Shown piece by piece: positions 1-13,423 of a stretch of DNA of 64,000 nucleotides. The stretch lies in the NCBI GenBank assembly GCA_025345505.1, contig JANVCC010000011.1:8115636-8179635 (forward strand). The letters are read 5' to 3'. A program made the translations under genes and the position numbers. How positions within the stretch are numbered: the stretch's first letter is position 1; the number at the start of each line of letters is the position of its first letter. This DNA is from Todiramphus chloris collaris. Lineage: Eukaryota > Chordata > Aves > Coraciiformes > Alcedinidae. The notes under the pieces are model-generated. The model worked only from the letters and a program-made list of their open reading frames with translations, was not told where the DNA came from and did no database searches.

Positions 1-289
1 CCCTTCAGTTCCAGCGATTTTAATTTTCATAACCAGTTTAATCAAGCTATTGATTGAATGAAACTTGAATTCTGGCTGTTCATAAGATAATACCTAAACT
101 CCTGCTTAGAATTTCTGCAGAAAGGAGAACAAATATTTTCCATTTAAGGAAGCATCAAGAGCAGGGCTGCTGACAAGGGAGTGTGAGCTGGGAGCTGCAG
201 ATGGCTGCAGCAGAGCCATGGTGCAAGTCCCACTTATCTGAGCAGAGCAGGATGCTGGTGACAAGATCCATCAGCGGTCTCAGACAAAG
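1..289. other. intergenic, no feature seen
   Basis: This is AT-rich non-coding sequence. A short open frame begins at 183 but runs straight into the CR1 copy that follows, so it is not evidence of a gene. The last 100 bases could be a diverged upstream part of that CR1, but I could not align them with confidence. Confidence 0.6.
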
Positions 290-702
290 GAAGGTGATTA
301 ATCTGGTCCAGCATATATCTAAAATGAGGGAGCTGGGGTTGTTTAGCCTGGAGAAAAGGAGACTCAGGGGGGACCTTGTTGCTCTCTAATACTACCTGAA
401 GGGAGGTTGTAGTCAGGCTCTTCTCCCAGGCAGTTAGTGACAGGATGAGAGGACATGGCCTGAAGCTGTGCCGGGGAAGGTTTCGGTTGGATACCAGGAA
501 GCACTTCCTGACAGAGAGGGTGATCAGACATTGGAATGGACTGCCCAGGGATGTGGTGGAGTCACTGTCCCTGGATGTGTTTAAAGAAAGGCTGGATGTG
601 GCACTTAGTGCCATGGTCTAGCCAATGTGGTGGTGTTGGGTCACAGGCTGGACTTGATTATCTCAGAGGTCTTTTCCAGCCTCAGTAATTCTGTGATTCT
701 GT
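290..702 (+). mobile_element. CR1 LINE, 5'-truncated 3' end
   Basis: This is the 3' part of a CR1 non-LTR retrotransposon. From about 310 it reads the C-terminal end of CR1 ORF2, including the [16 protein letters not shown] segment typical of the family. It then runs through the 3' UTR phrase GGTCTTTTCCAGCCTCAG and ends in the avian CR1 terminal repeat ATTCTGTGATTCTG at 689-702. Only about 410 bp of an element of several kilobases remain, as expected from incomplete reverse transcription. The coding frame has stops, so the copy is dead. Confidence 0.9.
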
Positions 703-791
703 AAGCAGTCCAGAGCAGCAAATGACAGTCTGGAGATTAGAAACAAGTTAACAAGATAGGGCCAGAAATGTATACATACAGTATAGCTCAG

Positions 792-1140
792 TGTCAAGGG
801 CTAGGGCTGGACCATCCTCTAGACAAATGGCAAATGCTCTCTATTAACTCCACTCCCTTCCCAAAGGGGAAGAGAAAGGGAATAAGGGAGAGAGATTTAT
901 GGATTGTAACAGAAAACTAAAACAGCTTTAATGAAAATAATAAGAAATTAAATATATATAAGTATATACAAACTCAATATTGAACCCAATCCCCCTGATG
1001 GCAATTACATCACCATAACCAATGATGCTGTGGGCAGGTATTGGGAAATTCTCAGGCTGGACTCCATGACAGACAGGAACTGCATTCAGAAGCTGGATTC
1101 TGGAACTGGGTTCAGGAACATACAGATTGGAATCAAAGGC
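792..1140 (-). mobile_element. partial LTR (fossil), same family as 37886-38678
   Basis: This stretch matches the left half of the solo LTR at 37,886-38,678 in order and spacing. Shared landmarks are a TGTCA start, the GAAGAGAAAGGGAATAAGGG block, the GCTTTAATGAAAAT block, GATGCTGTGG and CAGGAACTGCATTCAG or close variants. By the orientation inferred for the fuller copy, it is the 3' portion of a minus-strand LTR. Homology fades near 1,140 and no matching target duplication was found. It is a non-coding fossil fragment, visibly more diverged than the other copy. Confidence 0.7.
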
Positions 1141-2968
1141 AGATAAAATGAAAGTTTTAAAATATCAAAATCGATGACAATTTCTAAGGTCACATCAGTC
1201 TTCCTCCACTTTTTCTTTACAAAGTTGCAAGCACATTTGATGGCATTTCTAAGTTCATAGAAAATGGAGGGGCTGGCTTAAGTTCTAACTGTCAAGAGAA
1301 TCTCACCAAAAGTAGTACAAGGTGAAAATATTGTGACACTGTTTACTCATTCATTGATAATGCAGTAGAAGTTAGACAGAGGCTGTAATGATGCATATTT
1401 TGAAGATTTGAAGGATTCTGGGATTTACAGGTGGAAGAGCATGGCTTGAACCAGCAGGTAGGTGTTCAACCCCCAGTCAGAGAATGCTAATGGCAACTGC
1501 TCGAGTGTGTTTGGAAAAGAGGGGCGCAGAGTGGGAAGCAAATGAAGTCCTGAAAGGTAATTACATCAACAAAAAAAATCTCTTTTCCCTTTATTAGCTT
1601 TTACAGTAACACTGATGTTTTTTATTTGGTTCCTTTAAAGATCTATGTGTCTTTTTCTCTGTTTTATAATCCCTCTTTCCCATTTTCTGTTGACTGTGCT
1701 GCCAAAATTCATTGATAGGTGTTACTGAAGTATTTTACTTGAGGAAGTACAAAATCTGATGACACAAATCTAAAGCATTACTGCAGTCACAGCACTTTAC
1801 AATTAAGACAAGGTTGTTGAGGGAACAGTTTTGTCTCAGCTCACAGACTACACAAAGTCTACATTTTGTAGCTGGCTACAGCTTTTGTCAAGATAAAGCA
1901 GATGGAGATGTCATGATATTTTCATAGTGAGAGTCCTAAAACACTCTAAGACTAATAAAACAAAAAAAAAGCCCTAATGATATACAGACTGCTAATACTT
2001 CCCCTGCTGTGAGACACAGCTTTAATTAAATATATTCACAGTTAACTAACTGCAGATTGGAGGGAGTACTGGGACTGAAAGGTCACCAGTAAAAGATCAA
2101 TAATGACAGCCAACAGTCACATTAAAAAAGAAAACAAAACAACAAACCTGTTTCTTGAGCAGCGCCTGGGAAAAGAGACAATTTCTCATGGATAATCTGT
2201 GAAGTACTCCCCGTTTCTGCAATTTAAAGTATAAAATAGCAATCAAAAATAAACAGTACCAGCAAGGATGCCAGATTTCAGATGATGGAGGCTTCAGCTG
2301 CAGGCCAGAAAAGGTTCCCAGGGCAGTCTGGCCCTGCTTTGAAATGTCACCTCTCACTCTCATCTTTTTTTAGCTTCCTCTTGGGACCTGCCAAGCCCAG
2401 TAGCATTTCCTTGAGAAGAAGTTTTGATAAGCCAAGGATTTATTCCCAAAGGGAATGAGCTTTCATTGGGGACCAAAAAGGGCATATGGTTCAAATCAAA
2501 TCCTGGATCAGAGAGCAGGAGTATTTTCCCTTACTGATACAAGACTTCTGCAGTTTCCAGGGAACAGAATGGGACACAGAATGCCAATTCAATTAAGCAG
2601 CACTGTGGTTTCCCCTAACTCCAGCAGCGAAGTTGCAAGGCAGAGGCTCCTGGGAGCCATTAGTTCCTTCCTATGTGACCTTGGGCAAGCATTTTTCATA
2701 TTCTTGTACCTCAGTTAACTGGCAAGAGTGTTGAAGTCTTAATTAACATGGGAGAGACATGAAGACGACTGTAGAAAAAGTGCAGTTTTGTCATTATTAC
2801 TTCTGCATTTGGAATATATGATGCTTCTCTGCTCCTGTTGATCACCTTCCAAAAGTGTTTCCTTTTTAAAGAAAGTACAGTAACTGAATATGAAAAAAAG
2901 TTAAGCTACAGCTCTAGTCAAATCTTGAGGATTGCTGAAAGAAGCAGCCAGGACTCTCTATGCAGCTA
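1141..2968. other. intergenic, no feature seen
   Basis: No gene or recognisable repeat was found. The short open frames at 2,097-2,363 and 2,455-2,718 have no recognisable family motif, no splice context and no codon pattern distinguishing them from chance. Confidence 0.55.
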
Positions 2969-3061
2969 TTGTGGATGCTGAAAAGCTGCTAGCAGGTTCT
3001 CACAATATTCAGTGAGAATCCTGAGAAAATCCCTCTGCTAGCAGCTTTTCAGCATCCACAA
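2969..3061. repeat. perfect 27-bp inverted repeat (hairpin)
   Basis: The left arm at 2,969-2,995 begins TTGTGGATGCTGAAAAGC. It is an exact reverse complement of the right arm at 3,035-3,061. Inside lies a second 7-bp pair, TTCTCAC (2,997-3,003) and GTGAGAA (3,012-3,018), around an 8-base loop. A one-strand fold would give a 27-bp stem, an asymmetric bulge of about 16 bases on the 3' side, and a capped 7-bp stem. No target duplication or transposon-type ends were noted. It could be a small foldback element, a template-switch product or an RNA hairpin; its function is unknown. Confidence 0.9.
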
Positions 3062-6000
3062 GCCATCTCCTCTATGCTTGAGCGCTGCCTTGTGATTATG
3101 CTTTCCTGACTGCTCCATGAACTGGTAGTGCTCACTAAGGGCAGGAAAAAAATCTAGCCCCATTAAATGAATAAATCTTTTGGAGTTACAGAGTAGACCT
3201 GACTCAGTCAGATGAGACGCGCTCTGGAGACAGCACATAGGGAACAGCAGGAGCACATTTTCGTGGAGCTGGTGTGGGGTGGAACAGGGAATGACACATC
3301 CAGCCTGGTAAGCTCTCCTAGTCCCGTCTCAGTCTCATACATGAAACCTGCCCTCTGTCCAAGCAGACATCCCCACAAATGATTTCGTTTTCAGATAAGG
3401 AGCACAGGGTCAGTAACTCTGACTTTTTTCCAGAAACAAGGGATAACCTTCAGAGTTTATGAAGCCTTAAAAGTCAAGAACAGTTTTAAAAACAAGCCCA
3501 CGTCTGGCTGCTTGGCACCCCATAATACTGGAAGCCATTTCTTGTGATTTCCTTTGCTTATTTCTTTCTGAGTTCTTTCCAGAGACATAGGCAGCTGATA
3601 AGTGAGGCTGGAGGAGTTGCACAGGAATGTATAACACTAAATTTAAAGTGTCTAATAAATATTTAGACCATTCCTTCATAATCATACTACAGCATCAAGA
3701 CAGATTGCACGTTAACTAGAGCTGATGAAGGGTGAAGGAGAAGGGAGGAATTCAGTGGCAGGTTTTAGAAGGGAAAAAAAGTCACATTTGGCTTAGTTTT
3801 CAACTCCCCGTGTTTTTCCAGTGACAATTGTTATGGAAAAATAAATGTAATGGGGAGCAAAAGAATTGCTTTGTCTTTCCAAATAAAAATTCAGCTCGGT
3901 AGTTTTCAATATTGATCAATCTTTTTCCAACAAAGGAGAGGAGGCAAAGGACAGAAAAAAATGTAGAGTTTATTATAAAAATAAAGAATTCCCCTCCATT
4001 TCCTGATCATTATGCCTGCTTTTTGCCTGGTGAAAAGAGGATAACATGATTTCAAAAGATGGAATTTATTTACTTTATTAAAGTTATTTCATTAAAAAAC
4101 TGACCTAGCAGAAAGGACTAGAAGGAAGAATTGCTTCAGCAGTTGTTTTGGTCCAAGGCATATTTGTTCTCTGCTATCACATATTAAAGTAAAAATTTCC
4201 CAGCAAAGAAGAAAAAATTCTACCTCATCCAAGCTTCCTATCATCTTAATTGTTCCTTGAAATTCAAACTAGCTCCTACAGATACTGATGAATCAGATTA
4301 ATAAATCTACAGTGCACAAACATACTAACACATGAATCCTTTTTTTTTTTTACTTTAAATTAAGAGTTATGATTGGTTATCCTGCAGTATTGAAAAATTA
4401 GAAATTGTTCTCTCTTGCTTTTATAAGAAGCCTGATGAGAAATGAACTATATTTCCCTGAATTTTTTTATTTTTCTTCTGCTTGTTCCCACCCTTTTTTG
4501 GATCTCTCTGAAGTTGGAACTTGTCATAATTTTATATAATAATTGAGTAATCTTCTATTTTTACCACCCTTAATCCTTATTTTTAAGATTCAGCCACTAA
4601 GTGCCATAAAGAAAAAAAAACAAAGCTCTCACTCCAGAATAGACGCATTGAGTTGATAAGCTGAAAGGGCCTGTCAGGCAACAGTGTGAAGACAATTCTA
4701 TGCTTTACCTTAAAATAGCAGATCTAGGAGGTATTACCAAAATGTCAATTAACATGCATTCAAACTAATTGAGGAAACAGAAGGCATGTGCCCTTCGGAG
4801 ATCTGGACTGTCATCTTCAAACCAGTGTTTGAAATTAAGTTTAATTAACCTCAGAGAATGAATCAAGACATTTCGCATCACATTAAATCCATCATAAATC
4901 CCTTGGAAACAAGGACCTAAAAAACATATCCCAAAATAAGTTCTTTTGTCTTTCAGCAGGGAGAGAGAGCTGGTTTTTCCTGACCTATATTGATAATAAT
5001 GTAACTTCAGCAACAAATACAGTATGCTATGCAATTATGTTTGCAAGGGCACAGGTCCACTGGAAGCTGACCAGTTGCCTTCCAGTATCTGCCATGTTTC
5101 TGGTGCAGCAGGTATGTTTCTTAGCTATGCTTTGCATCTACCCCAACCCAGATAGTGCTCCACCGCTTGTCAGCTGCTGTAAAATCCTTCCTCTGAACTG
5201 GAAAAGAAAAACAAAAGCAGAGCTAATCAGTGTAGTCTTTACTCAGGAAAAGTACCGTGAGACTACTGTTCACACAGGGTATTAGCAGAGGCCTTTCTGA
5301 TAGAAAAAAAAAAAGGAGTAGGCTGTTGATCTGTTTCTGCAGCAGATTCTCAGCAGGAATACATAAACTAGTCACCTGGCAATCTGTCCCTCTACCTTTT
5401 CCTACTGTTGCCGTGCTCTTTTCTGAGTGCAACTTGTACAGGTTTTTGGAATCTGAGACTTTTCTGAGACAAAATTCATTCAGGACAGAATGGAACCAGT
5501 GCTGTTAGCATTAATGAATAAACCAAGCAGCCATATTGACTGCAATCTTGAACCACAGGTCATTTGTGTTTAAATTGTAGAATTTTTAGACGTGTATTTT
5601 TTTTTTTTTTTTCCCTTTTCCCTTTTTTGAATTATGCAGTCTCTAAAATTCCAGGGGTAAATCAAATAAAAAACAAACAAACAAACAAAAACAACAAAAG
5701 AAAAACCAAACCAAAAGACAAACAAAAAAAACCCAACAAAAAAACATCAAAACCCAAATACATAACCAACACTGAGCCTATTGGCATGCACCTTGTAATA
5801 CAGGATGCATAAAATTTTAGATATAGGAGTTTCTTTTAAAGTTTAGAAAATAAAGTTTAGAAATACCTAAACTTTAATCACAGTGTCAGACTTGCTAGGC
5901 TACAATGGTTCTGAGGTCAGCAAGGTTACAGACTCAACCATGAAGCAGGACAAAAAGTGGGGCTGTTTGCTTGTGCAATGGTGAGCCCTATGCTGCCCTG

Positions 6001-9000
6001 GTAATTACTCTTTGTACTCCAGCTGATGAGGTGAAAGCAGGAACAGCAGCATTGACCAGGTCAGTGCTTCTGGCTTCTTATCCCCTTCCATCAATGAGGT
6101 GTCCCAATGACTCATTCTCCTCCTGCATTAAGAAGCCAATTTACTTTTAATGTACTTAAGAGTGACAGAGATAATCCATGAACAGCCCCATCCGTGGTGC
6201 AGGAGGGACAGAAAGACAACCAGAGGCAGTAGCTTCATTAGCTGTCTCAAGCTTTGCTATACTCGCTCACTTCCTTTGGGACCTATCCAATTTTCAATAG
6301 GTCTGTGGACAGTCAAGGGAACCCCAGTGCAGAAATGTCTAAGACATCTATGTTTGCTGTGGATAATTCATGAGATTGCAAAACTAAATGCAACTAGGTA
6401 ACACATGGCTTTATATAAAATGTGGGAATCTTTACAGAGTTTCAATGCAATTTTAGATTGAGATTTTATGTATAAGGTGACTGGAATGCTGTGATTGCAA
6501 TCAGAAGGTTTTGGTTTTTTTTTTTTTTCATTAAACAGGCGCATTTTTGAAAAAACATAGTTAACATTCATTTATTCGTAGTCTGTTACTGTGACCCAGA
6601 ATGACTCATCTTTACAAGGCCACCAATCAGCTTTTATTGCAGCTTCTGAAAGGTGCCCCACTTTGCAAATTTTGTACCAATATGAAATAGGAAAACAAAT
6701 CAACCCTAACTACAGACACTAACACTTTAAAATGAGGCAATGTTATTAATATTACAATAATGCTTTCTTGGACTCACAATATGATGAAGCACAGGTCAGG
6801 GGTTTACAGTCTTTGCCCACCCAGGATGGGTCAAATCTTCCTTTTTATTTTTAAAAACCTATTAATAATTCATATTAATGTACTAAGCAATAATTTGTCA
6901 TATCAAGCTTCAAAATCAGGGTAATTTTAGCAGATGCTCAGATAAACATCTATAGCTCTTGTTAAAGTTATAAAAACAAAAATTGTTTTCTTGGAAGGTC
7001 AGCCTAAATGTCATCTTCTTTCTGCCTTATTCACAAAGATAGCATTTCTTTAGAGAAACATTGGTGTGAAACTGCTCAGTGTGATAAATTCCCAGTCCCA
7101 AAGCGACAAAGAGTGTCTCCTGGCAGTATATTGTACCTGGCTCTCCTACAGATTTTCTGATTTGTCTCATGCTTTAGAAAGAGCTTTGCAATTTTTGCCT
7201 TTATGTTTAATATTTTCTTTAAAAAGCATCAATAGTTTTTAAAAAATGAGAGGGATGGGTGTCACTTTGAAAACTAAGCACGTTGTGATCTGCTTAAACA
7301 TATTGTGTATATTGAAAAAAAAATACAATCTGCAAAAAGAACAGCTTGGGTAAGGCTATATATACAAAGGTGATTTTATTCCTGCAGCAGAACAGTTTAT
7401 TGCTTGTTAGTCACAAAACTAAGACAATTTACTTCTCAGCTGCAGACATCTAACACTGGTTATCAAGTCCATCATCACCCTTCAGCAGGCAGGTAGAAAC
7501 TGCAACAGAATGAATCCTTTTTAATTGTAGGATCAGACTTTGAAGAATCCTGGCACAATTTTTGAGGCAAGGATTCCTGTGGTCTCATCATCACATCTAC
7601 ATTGTACTCCACCATTGAGTGTCTTGCCTGCAAGAAGCATCTAGCTATAGTAAGTCAGAGCTTGACACGGGCTCATTTATCCTGCAGAGAATCTGAATAC
7701 AGTCTTAGAAACAAAACAAGCTGTGTTAGTTAAGATCTCTTATCTAAATTACATGGGATGTTTTGAGAATCCAGACACCCAGTCAGTCTAGACAAGTGAA
7801 TCTTTACATAGGATAGTCACACCCACCTGGATGCCAGGAAGTCTTTTTTTCACTTTCATTCTGTATTTCATTGTTTTAATTCTTCCAGACAGACTGTGAT
7901 GTTAATGCCTATTTGATTTATTATTTTTTAAATGGTTTTGTACATAAAACATTTTACAGTATTTCAGATTATACCATTGGGACAGTATAAGAGGGCAATA
8001 TTTTTCTCTTTTTGTTCTTATTTAGGTTGTCAGCTTAAAAGGAAATAAGGAGGTTTTGTACCAAAATCATAGAGATCTTGATCTAATTGAAGTTATTGTA
8101 CAGTATGTAAGCATAATTGTACAAATAATAAAATAATGTCTGAATCTCTTTGAAATTTTGGAAGTTATGACATTTAGCCATTTTGTATAAAGAATAAAAG
8201 TCTTAGAAGGCCAAACCAACCAGATCCAGTTATTTTAGTGTCATTAGTAAATGGTAAAAACATCCATGGATCCATTACCAATCCCGGTGTAGTTCAGTGC
8301 TGCAGAATTCCTACTGTTGTTCACAACCTCTGTTGAAACACCCCAAATATACATCCCATTTCTGTCATAGCATATAAATCAAAATATTTCTAGCAGTTTC
8401 CTATTTACTTTTGAGAAGAGCTTGCCTTCTCAAATGGAAAAACAGCTTCAAAGCCATGTTTCATCCTCAGTGCAGAGTACATCCTTGAGGAATTCCTTCA
8501 GAATTAATTTTGAGCAGTCTTTTTAAATACATACTGCCAGCAACAGTTAACACCATGATAGTTGCAAAACTGTCAGTGCAAAGCATTCTGGGATGATGAC
8601 TGAACTAAATACTTAATTTTCAACACAGAAAAGGACTTTAATAACTATTTATATTAAATAATAATGCATAAATAGGGATATTTAAAGCAAAAGTCTTATA
8701 AGCATTAGAAATACACAACATAAAATACCATCTGTCAGTTGGGATAACAATGAAATAAGCAGAGAATACAGAAATAATCATATTTCCTAATATAAAGTAG
8801 GAGAGCAGAAGAGAAGTTCTTTATTGACTTAATTACTTAGATCATTGCACCCTACTAACCACCTTCTCAAGTGCTATATATCAAGAACACAGACTGAAGA
8901 CAGGAGCTGGAGTAAGAATTGGAGATAGATTTTTAAGGCTAGATAGTGGTATGCTCCCTTGTTTTGTGCTTTCTGTGTTTAAACAGCAATATTTTATTTG

Positions 9001-12000
9001 GCTCTAGCATCAAACAACCAAACATTATCCACCTGGATTGGAATGCAAACATCAAGGTTGCAGAAAAAGAAATAGAGTTCAAAGTGAGAAGTGATGAGAA
9101 GTACAAATCTGACTTTACAGTCATGCAGCACACTTACTGCGTGTCCTTCACAACTCTCATTATGGAAGAGACAAAACAAAGCATCCTCAGAGTATAATTC
9201 AGCAGTGGCTTTCATGCAAGCTGCTCATTTCTGGCATGGTAGGTTCAAGTAGTATATCCAACTATCTATCTGCAGTTCTGTTCTATGGGCTCTAGGTGAT
9301 AAATTATCATCCACTGATATTATTCCAACTCAGTGAGAACAACTTTGGCCAGAACTTCTGCTCCCCTCTGCCCATAAATGCATCCTAAATCATCATCAGA
9401 TTATCTGTCCTTAATGGGCAATCTGTTGACCTGAGCAGGCAGCATGTAATTTGTCTGCATAATATTCTGAGCCCATCTGTGTGACTGATAACATGAGCTA
9501 TTCAGATTTTTTCAGTCTTTTCCTGAGCAGTTCCATTAAAAAGATATCATGATTATACAGAAGTAGAATTGAGGACAAGTGGATTCTTTTGCTGCCTTTA
9601 TGAGGTACAGTAAATATAGATAAACTAAACTTTAGAAGGTTTATCTGTCAAGTATATAACCATGGTTTTTTTACCTGGGATGTAAAATATAATGCAAGTT
9701 TGTAAATGGAGTAAAAATAAGTATAATTATATTAACAGGCAGTGGTGATATCAGGTGGCCAGGCAGTCACTTATCCTTTTAAAGTTCATATTCCAATGGC
9801 ATCTTTTAATGGATAGCTTCCTAGATATATCAGAAAGAATAAAGCCAACATAAAATCATCTAAGTAATTTTTGCCTCCTTAGAGACATGGAATTTGCACT
9901 AAAACTTGAATTCAAGAAAAAAAATGTATAAAACTTTATACAATAAAAATTAATGGTCTATTTGTCTTTTTATTTTCTTTCATTGATCAAAGTCAGTCCT
10001 TGTTTCAATTGAGAAGACATGAATTTTGACAGATTCACAACAGAACATTTGATCCATGAGGTTTTCTTAAACTTTGCTGGGCATGACATTAGGAAACAAA
10101 CTTTTTTAACTGTGGTACCACTAATCAAATGTGGAAATAAAGAGATAGCTGTTGATACAGTCCCAGTTTAAAAAAGCTAGATCCAAACCAAATAGATGAG
10201 ATCTAAAATAGAATAGGAGTGAAATATTACAGCTGAATTAATGGAGATACTTATCCTGATAAGATCCATGCTCTCTCACAAATCTTTACAGAATTCTAAT
10301 TTCACCTCTCATGCATACTGCAGATCATGCCCTGCGGGGCTAGAATCACCAAAACCAGAAATTAGTTCTAGCACCAACTTGGAAACATTGGTTCCTTAAT
10401 TCTAGTTGTAATTATTTAATGTTTTTTGCATAGGATATTCTTGGTTCAGTCTCTGGGATGTCAGTGCATATCATGGTAGTGTCATGGAAATGAAGTTTAG
10501 GCCAAACAGAATAGCTCTGTAGTAGCTGTTTTAATTAACTCAGAGAAAACAAGTTTAAATAGGGCCTCAGTGTTAAACGGCTCTCCTTCCAAAGCATGTC
10601 TGCTTACCCATTTTTGTTTTGATGATGATTTATTGTGTGATTCTTGCATAGTGAATTAATAGCAAGTGTCCTAGGCCATATGTTATGAGACTTTAAGAAA
10701 ACAAGGCTGGCCAAGAGTTGTATTCCACTATGTTAAACCACAGATGTGAATTATATAGCAAGATAAAATACATATTAAGATATACATACTTACCTATCTC
10801 ACCTCCTTTCAGCCTGCTACTATTTTTTCCACTCTGACACTCCTTTTGCTACATTAAAATGTTGAAGATGCTCAGCATCCAGAATACAGAAGGATCAATC
10901 CCAGCATAAATGGTATGTCTTTCATCCTTGATGCCTTTTCCTTGAAATATAACTATACACACACTTGCAAATGCGAAACTAACTTGTCATACCATAGGAA
11001 TAAGAGTGATGCCCAGCTTGCATCAAACAGCCCCTCAGTCTAGAAGGACCTGGAGTGGAATGGAGAATTTAAATGAGTTGTGGAGGTACTAAGAGACATC
11101 AAACAGCACATGTTTCCCACTGTGGTAGGTGCTGTTTGCACAGCAAGCATCTGTCTCTGCTGGAAAGAATCTGCAGTGTAAAAGCAAGCTGTGGCAGACA
11201 CACTGACCATGTCTGCTTTCCCTCCTCTGTAACCCCAAGAGGGCAGAATGAGACAAGAGCAGGGATTTCCAAACCAGCATTTTAGTCAACAGTTGTAAAT
11301 CTTTTTTTCTTTATTATTATTTTTTTTAAATGTATAGACTTTAGGTTGACTACCATGCGGGATGTGCAGAGTATATCCTTCTTCATAGTGTAAAAATGCA
11401 GATTCCAAACAAACATACTTTGAGATTATACATTTTAAAAGTTAGTAGAAATGCTTCTGACTGATCTCATACAGTCCTTTTCCTAGTATGGGACACATAA
11501 CCTGAGTCCAGCAATTCCAGTATGCAGGCATGAGTGATACTGGAAATAGTCAAAGCTATAAAATTTGTGAAGTGACTTCTGCTGCATCTTTACTGTGGAT
11601 GAGCTTGCAATTAAATTTTTTCAGTTTCTCAGTTGGTTAAGCTGCCAAGAAAAGGCAGTAACATCAAAGTCCTTCATCACCTTGTTAAAAGATGACTTAG
11701 TGACTGAGGAGAGATACCAGACTGTTCAGCAGACTAACAACAGAAGATATGTTCCTATTTATATGATTTCTCTCATATTTTCCAAGGTTTCCTGAGGCCT
11801 TATTCTGCTTTCCCTATGTGCAAATACATTTATAGAAACAGATCATTTCTACAATGTTTATTCATTCAAAGGTAGGTTAGAAATCACCAGAATTGCTAGT
11901 AGGCCTGCTTGTTTGCTCTATACACATGATTAAAAAAATTATAAACAACATGGGATGTGTTAGGCATCTTCAGTGGACTCCATAAGCTCTCTTCATAAAA

Positions 12001-13423
12001 CCATTAGTATTCTGGCTAAAACTGATAAAACTGACAAAACTGTCACTGCCCTCTATGGATCAAGAACTAACCCAGTGACATGAGACAGGACATCCTGAAA
12101 ATATATTATCAGTGTGTAGTACTTGGACTGAATGATCAAAAGCCTGTATATTTATCCATTCATATGATTTGGTCCCAATTTCACTTCCTCACAATATTGA
12201 CTAGTTATGATATATAATAACTTCATACTTTCCTGTCCCTTACAAAAGGATCACTGGATTACACTGCTATAAATTAAGGGCACTGTTGAAGTGGTAAATG
12301 GGAGGAAAACACAGCCGGTGCAGAACCGAGCAGAGCAAAATTCTAGGACTAAAGAAAGCTGTCCTTGTCCAGGGAAAGGAAGCAGTTATCTTCAGCACTG
12401 CAGACAGACAGAGTGCTATTATTCACTCAAACTTTGTCAGTCTTGGTAAGGCTCATTTCCAGTTTCCTATACATCAAGATTCATTGCTCAGTAGAGACAT
12501 GCCTATTGAAATGGTTTTATTTGTAAAAGTAACACTTTTACAACTGGAAACAGTAGAAAGAGTTAGGTAGCTAAAATACACTCAGTACAAAAGAAAACAG
12601 ATGTTATATGAAGTAGACATTACAAGACCCAGCTGTAAGATCAGGGGACATCACCTACATTCAGCATTGCCAAGTTCATATAGTTTCATATATTATCTTT
12701 AAATTGAGCATCCACCCTGTTATCCCTGTTGCTCTTAGCTTTCTAAAAATTATGATTTGGTAGATAATATTAAATACAACAATAATAATTCCCCTTGGAA
12801 CGATTTGTGCATTCATAACCTGGGGCTCAAATAACAACAATGAAGGGAAATAACAAGACACACTGTTCTACGTTGTTGGTCTTATTGCTGGACTCTCTTG
12901 CTGCAAGGGAGAGAAATTCAGTGAATACATTCCAGGTGTCCAAGCTCAACAATGTCATCTACTAGTACACAGTTGTTAGTTTGTTCTTCCTCTAGTCCAT
13001 TGTCCTAGAATATGATTATGTACACACTCTAAAAAGAAGTTCCCTTTTTCTTAGGTAAATGGCCAAATTCTGTCCTCAAGTTATCATAGCATAAATCAGT
13101 CAGAAACCTGCAGACTGATAAATCCTAAATGAAGAGAGTTGTTTCCTTCTGGTGTGACTCAGTTTAGAATTTAAGTAGTGCATAGACTTCACAATTGCTT
13201 TCAAATGAAAAATAAATTCCAAACATATCATGATTCAGACATGTACTTTCATTTAATTATTCTAAACAAACACAATCTAGAAAGGATGTTTATGATCCTC
13301 TAAAATACTTATGGAAGATCTTTAATGTATGCAATAGTCTAATTTTGAGACAGCAGATGAACATTATTTAATAGAGCAATACGCCATCTAATTCTGATGC
13401 ACTGTTGATTTTGCAGTACATGC
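3062..13423. other. intergenic desert, only simple repeats seen
   Basis: About 10 kb of AT-rich DNA without a supported gene or a recognised transposon. Short open frames on both strands (for example around 4,765-5,508 and 8,939-9,215) overlap one another in different frames, as chance openings do. A T run at 5,597-5,612 and an A/C-rich tract at 5,666-5,760 are the only low-complexity features of note. Very old repeats below visual recognition may be present. Confidence 0.6.
5666..5760. repeat. A/C-rich low-complexity tract with (AAAC)n
   Basis: The tract starts with several AAAC units and drifts into irregular A and C runs with almost no G or T. The open frame across it reads as Lys, Asn, Thr and Pro and comes from the base composition, not from coding. 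Confidence 0.9.
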
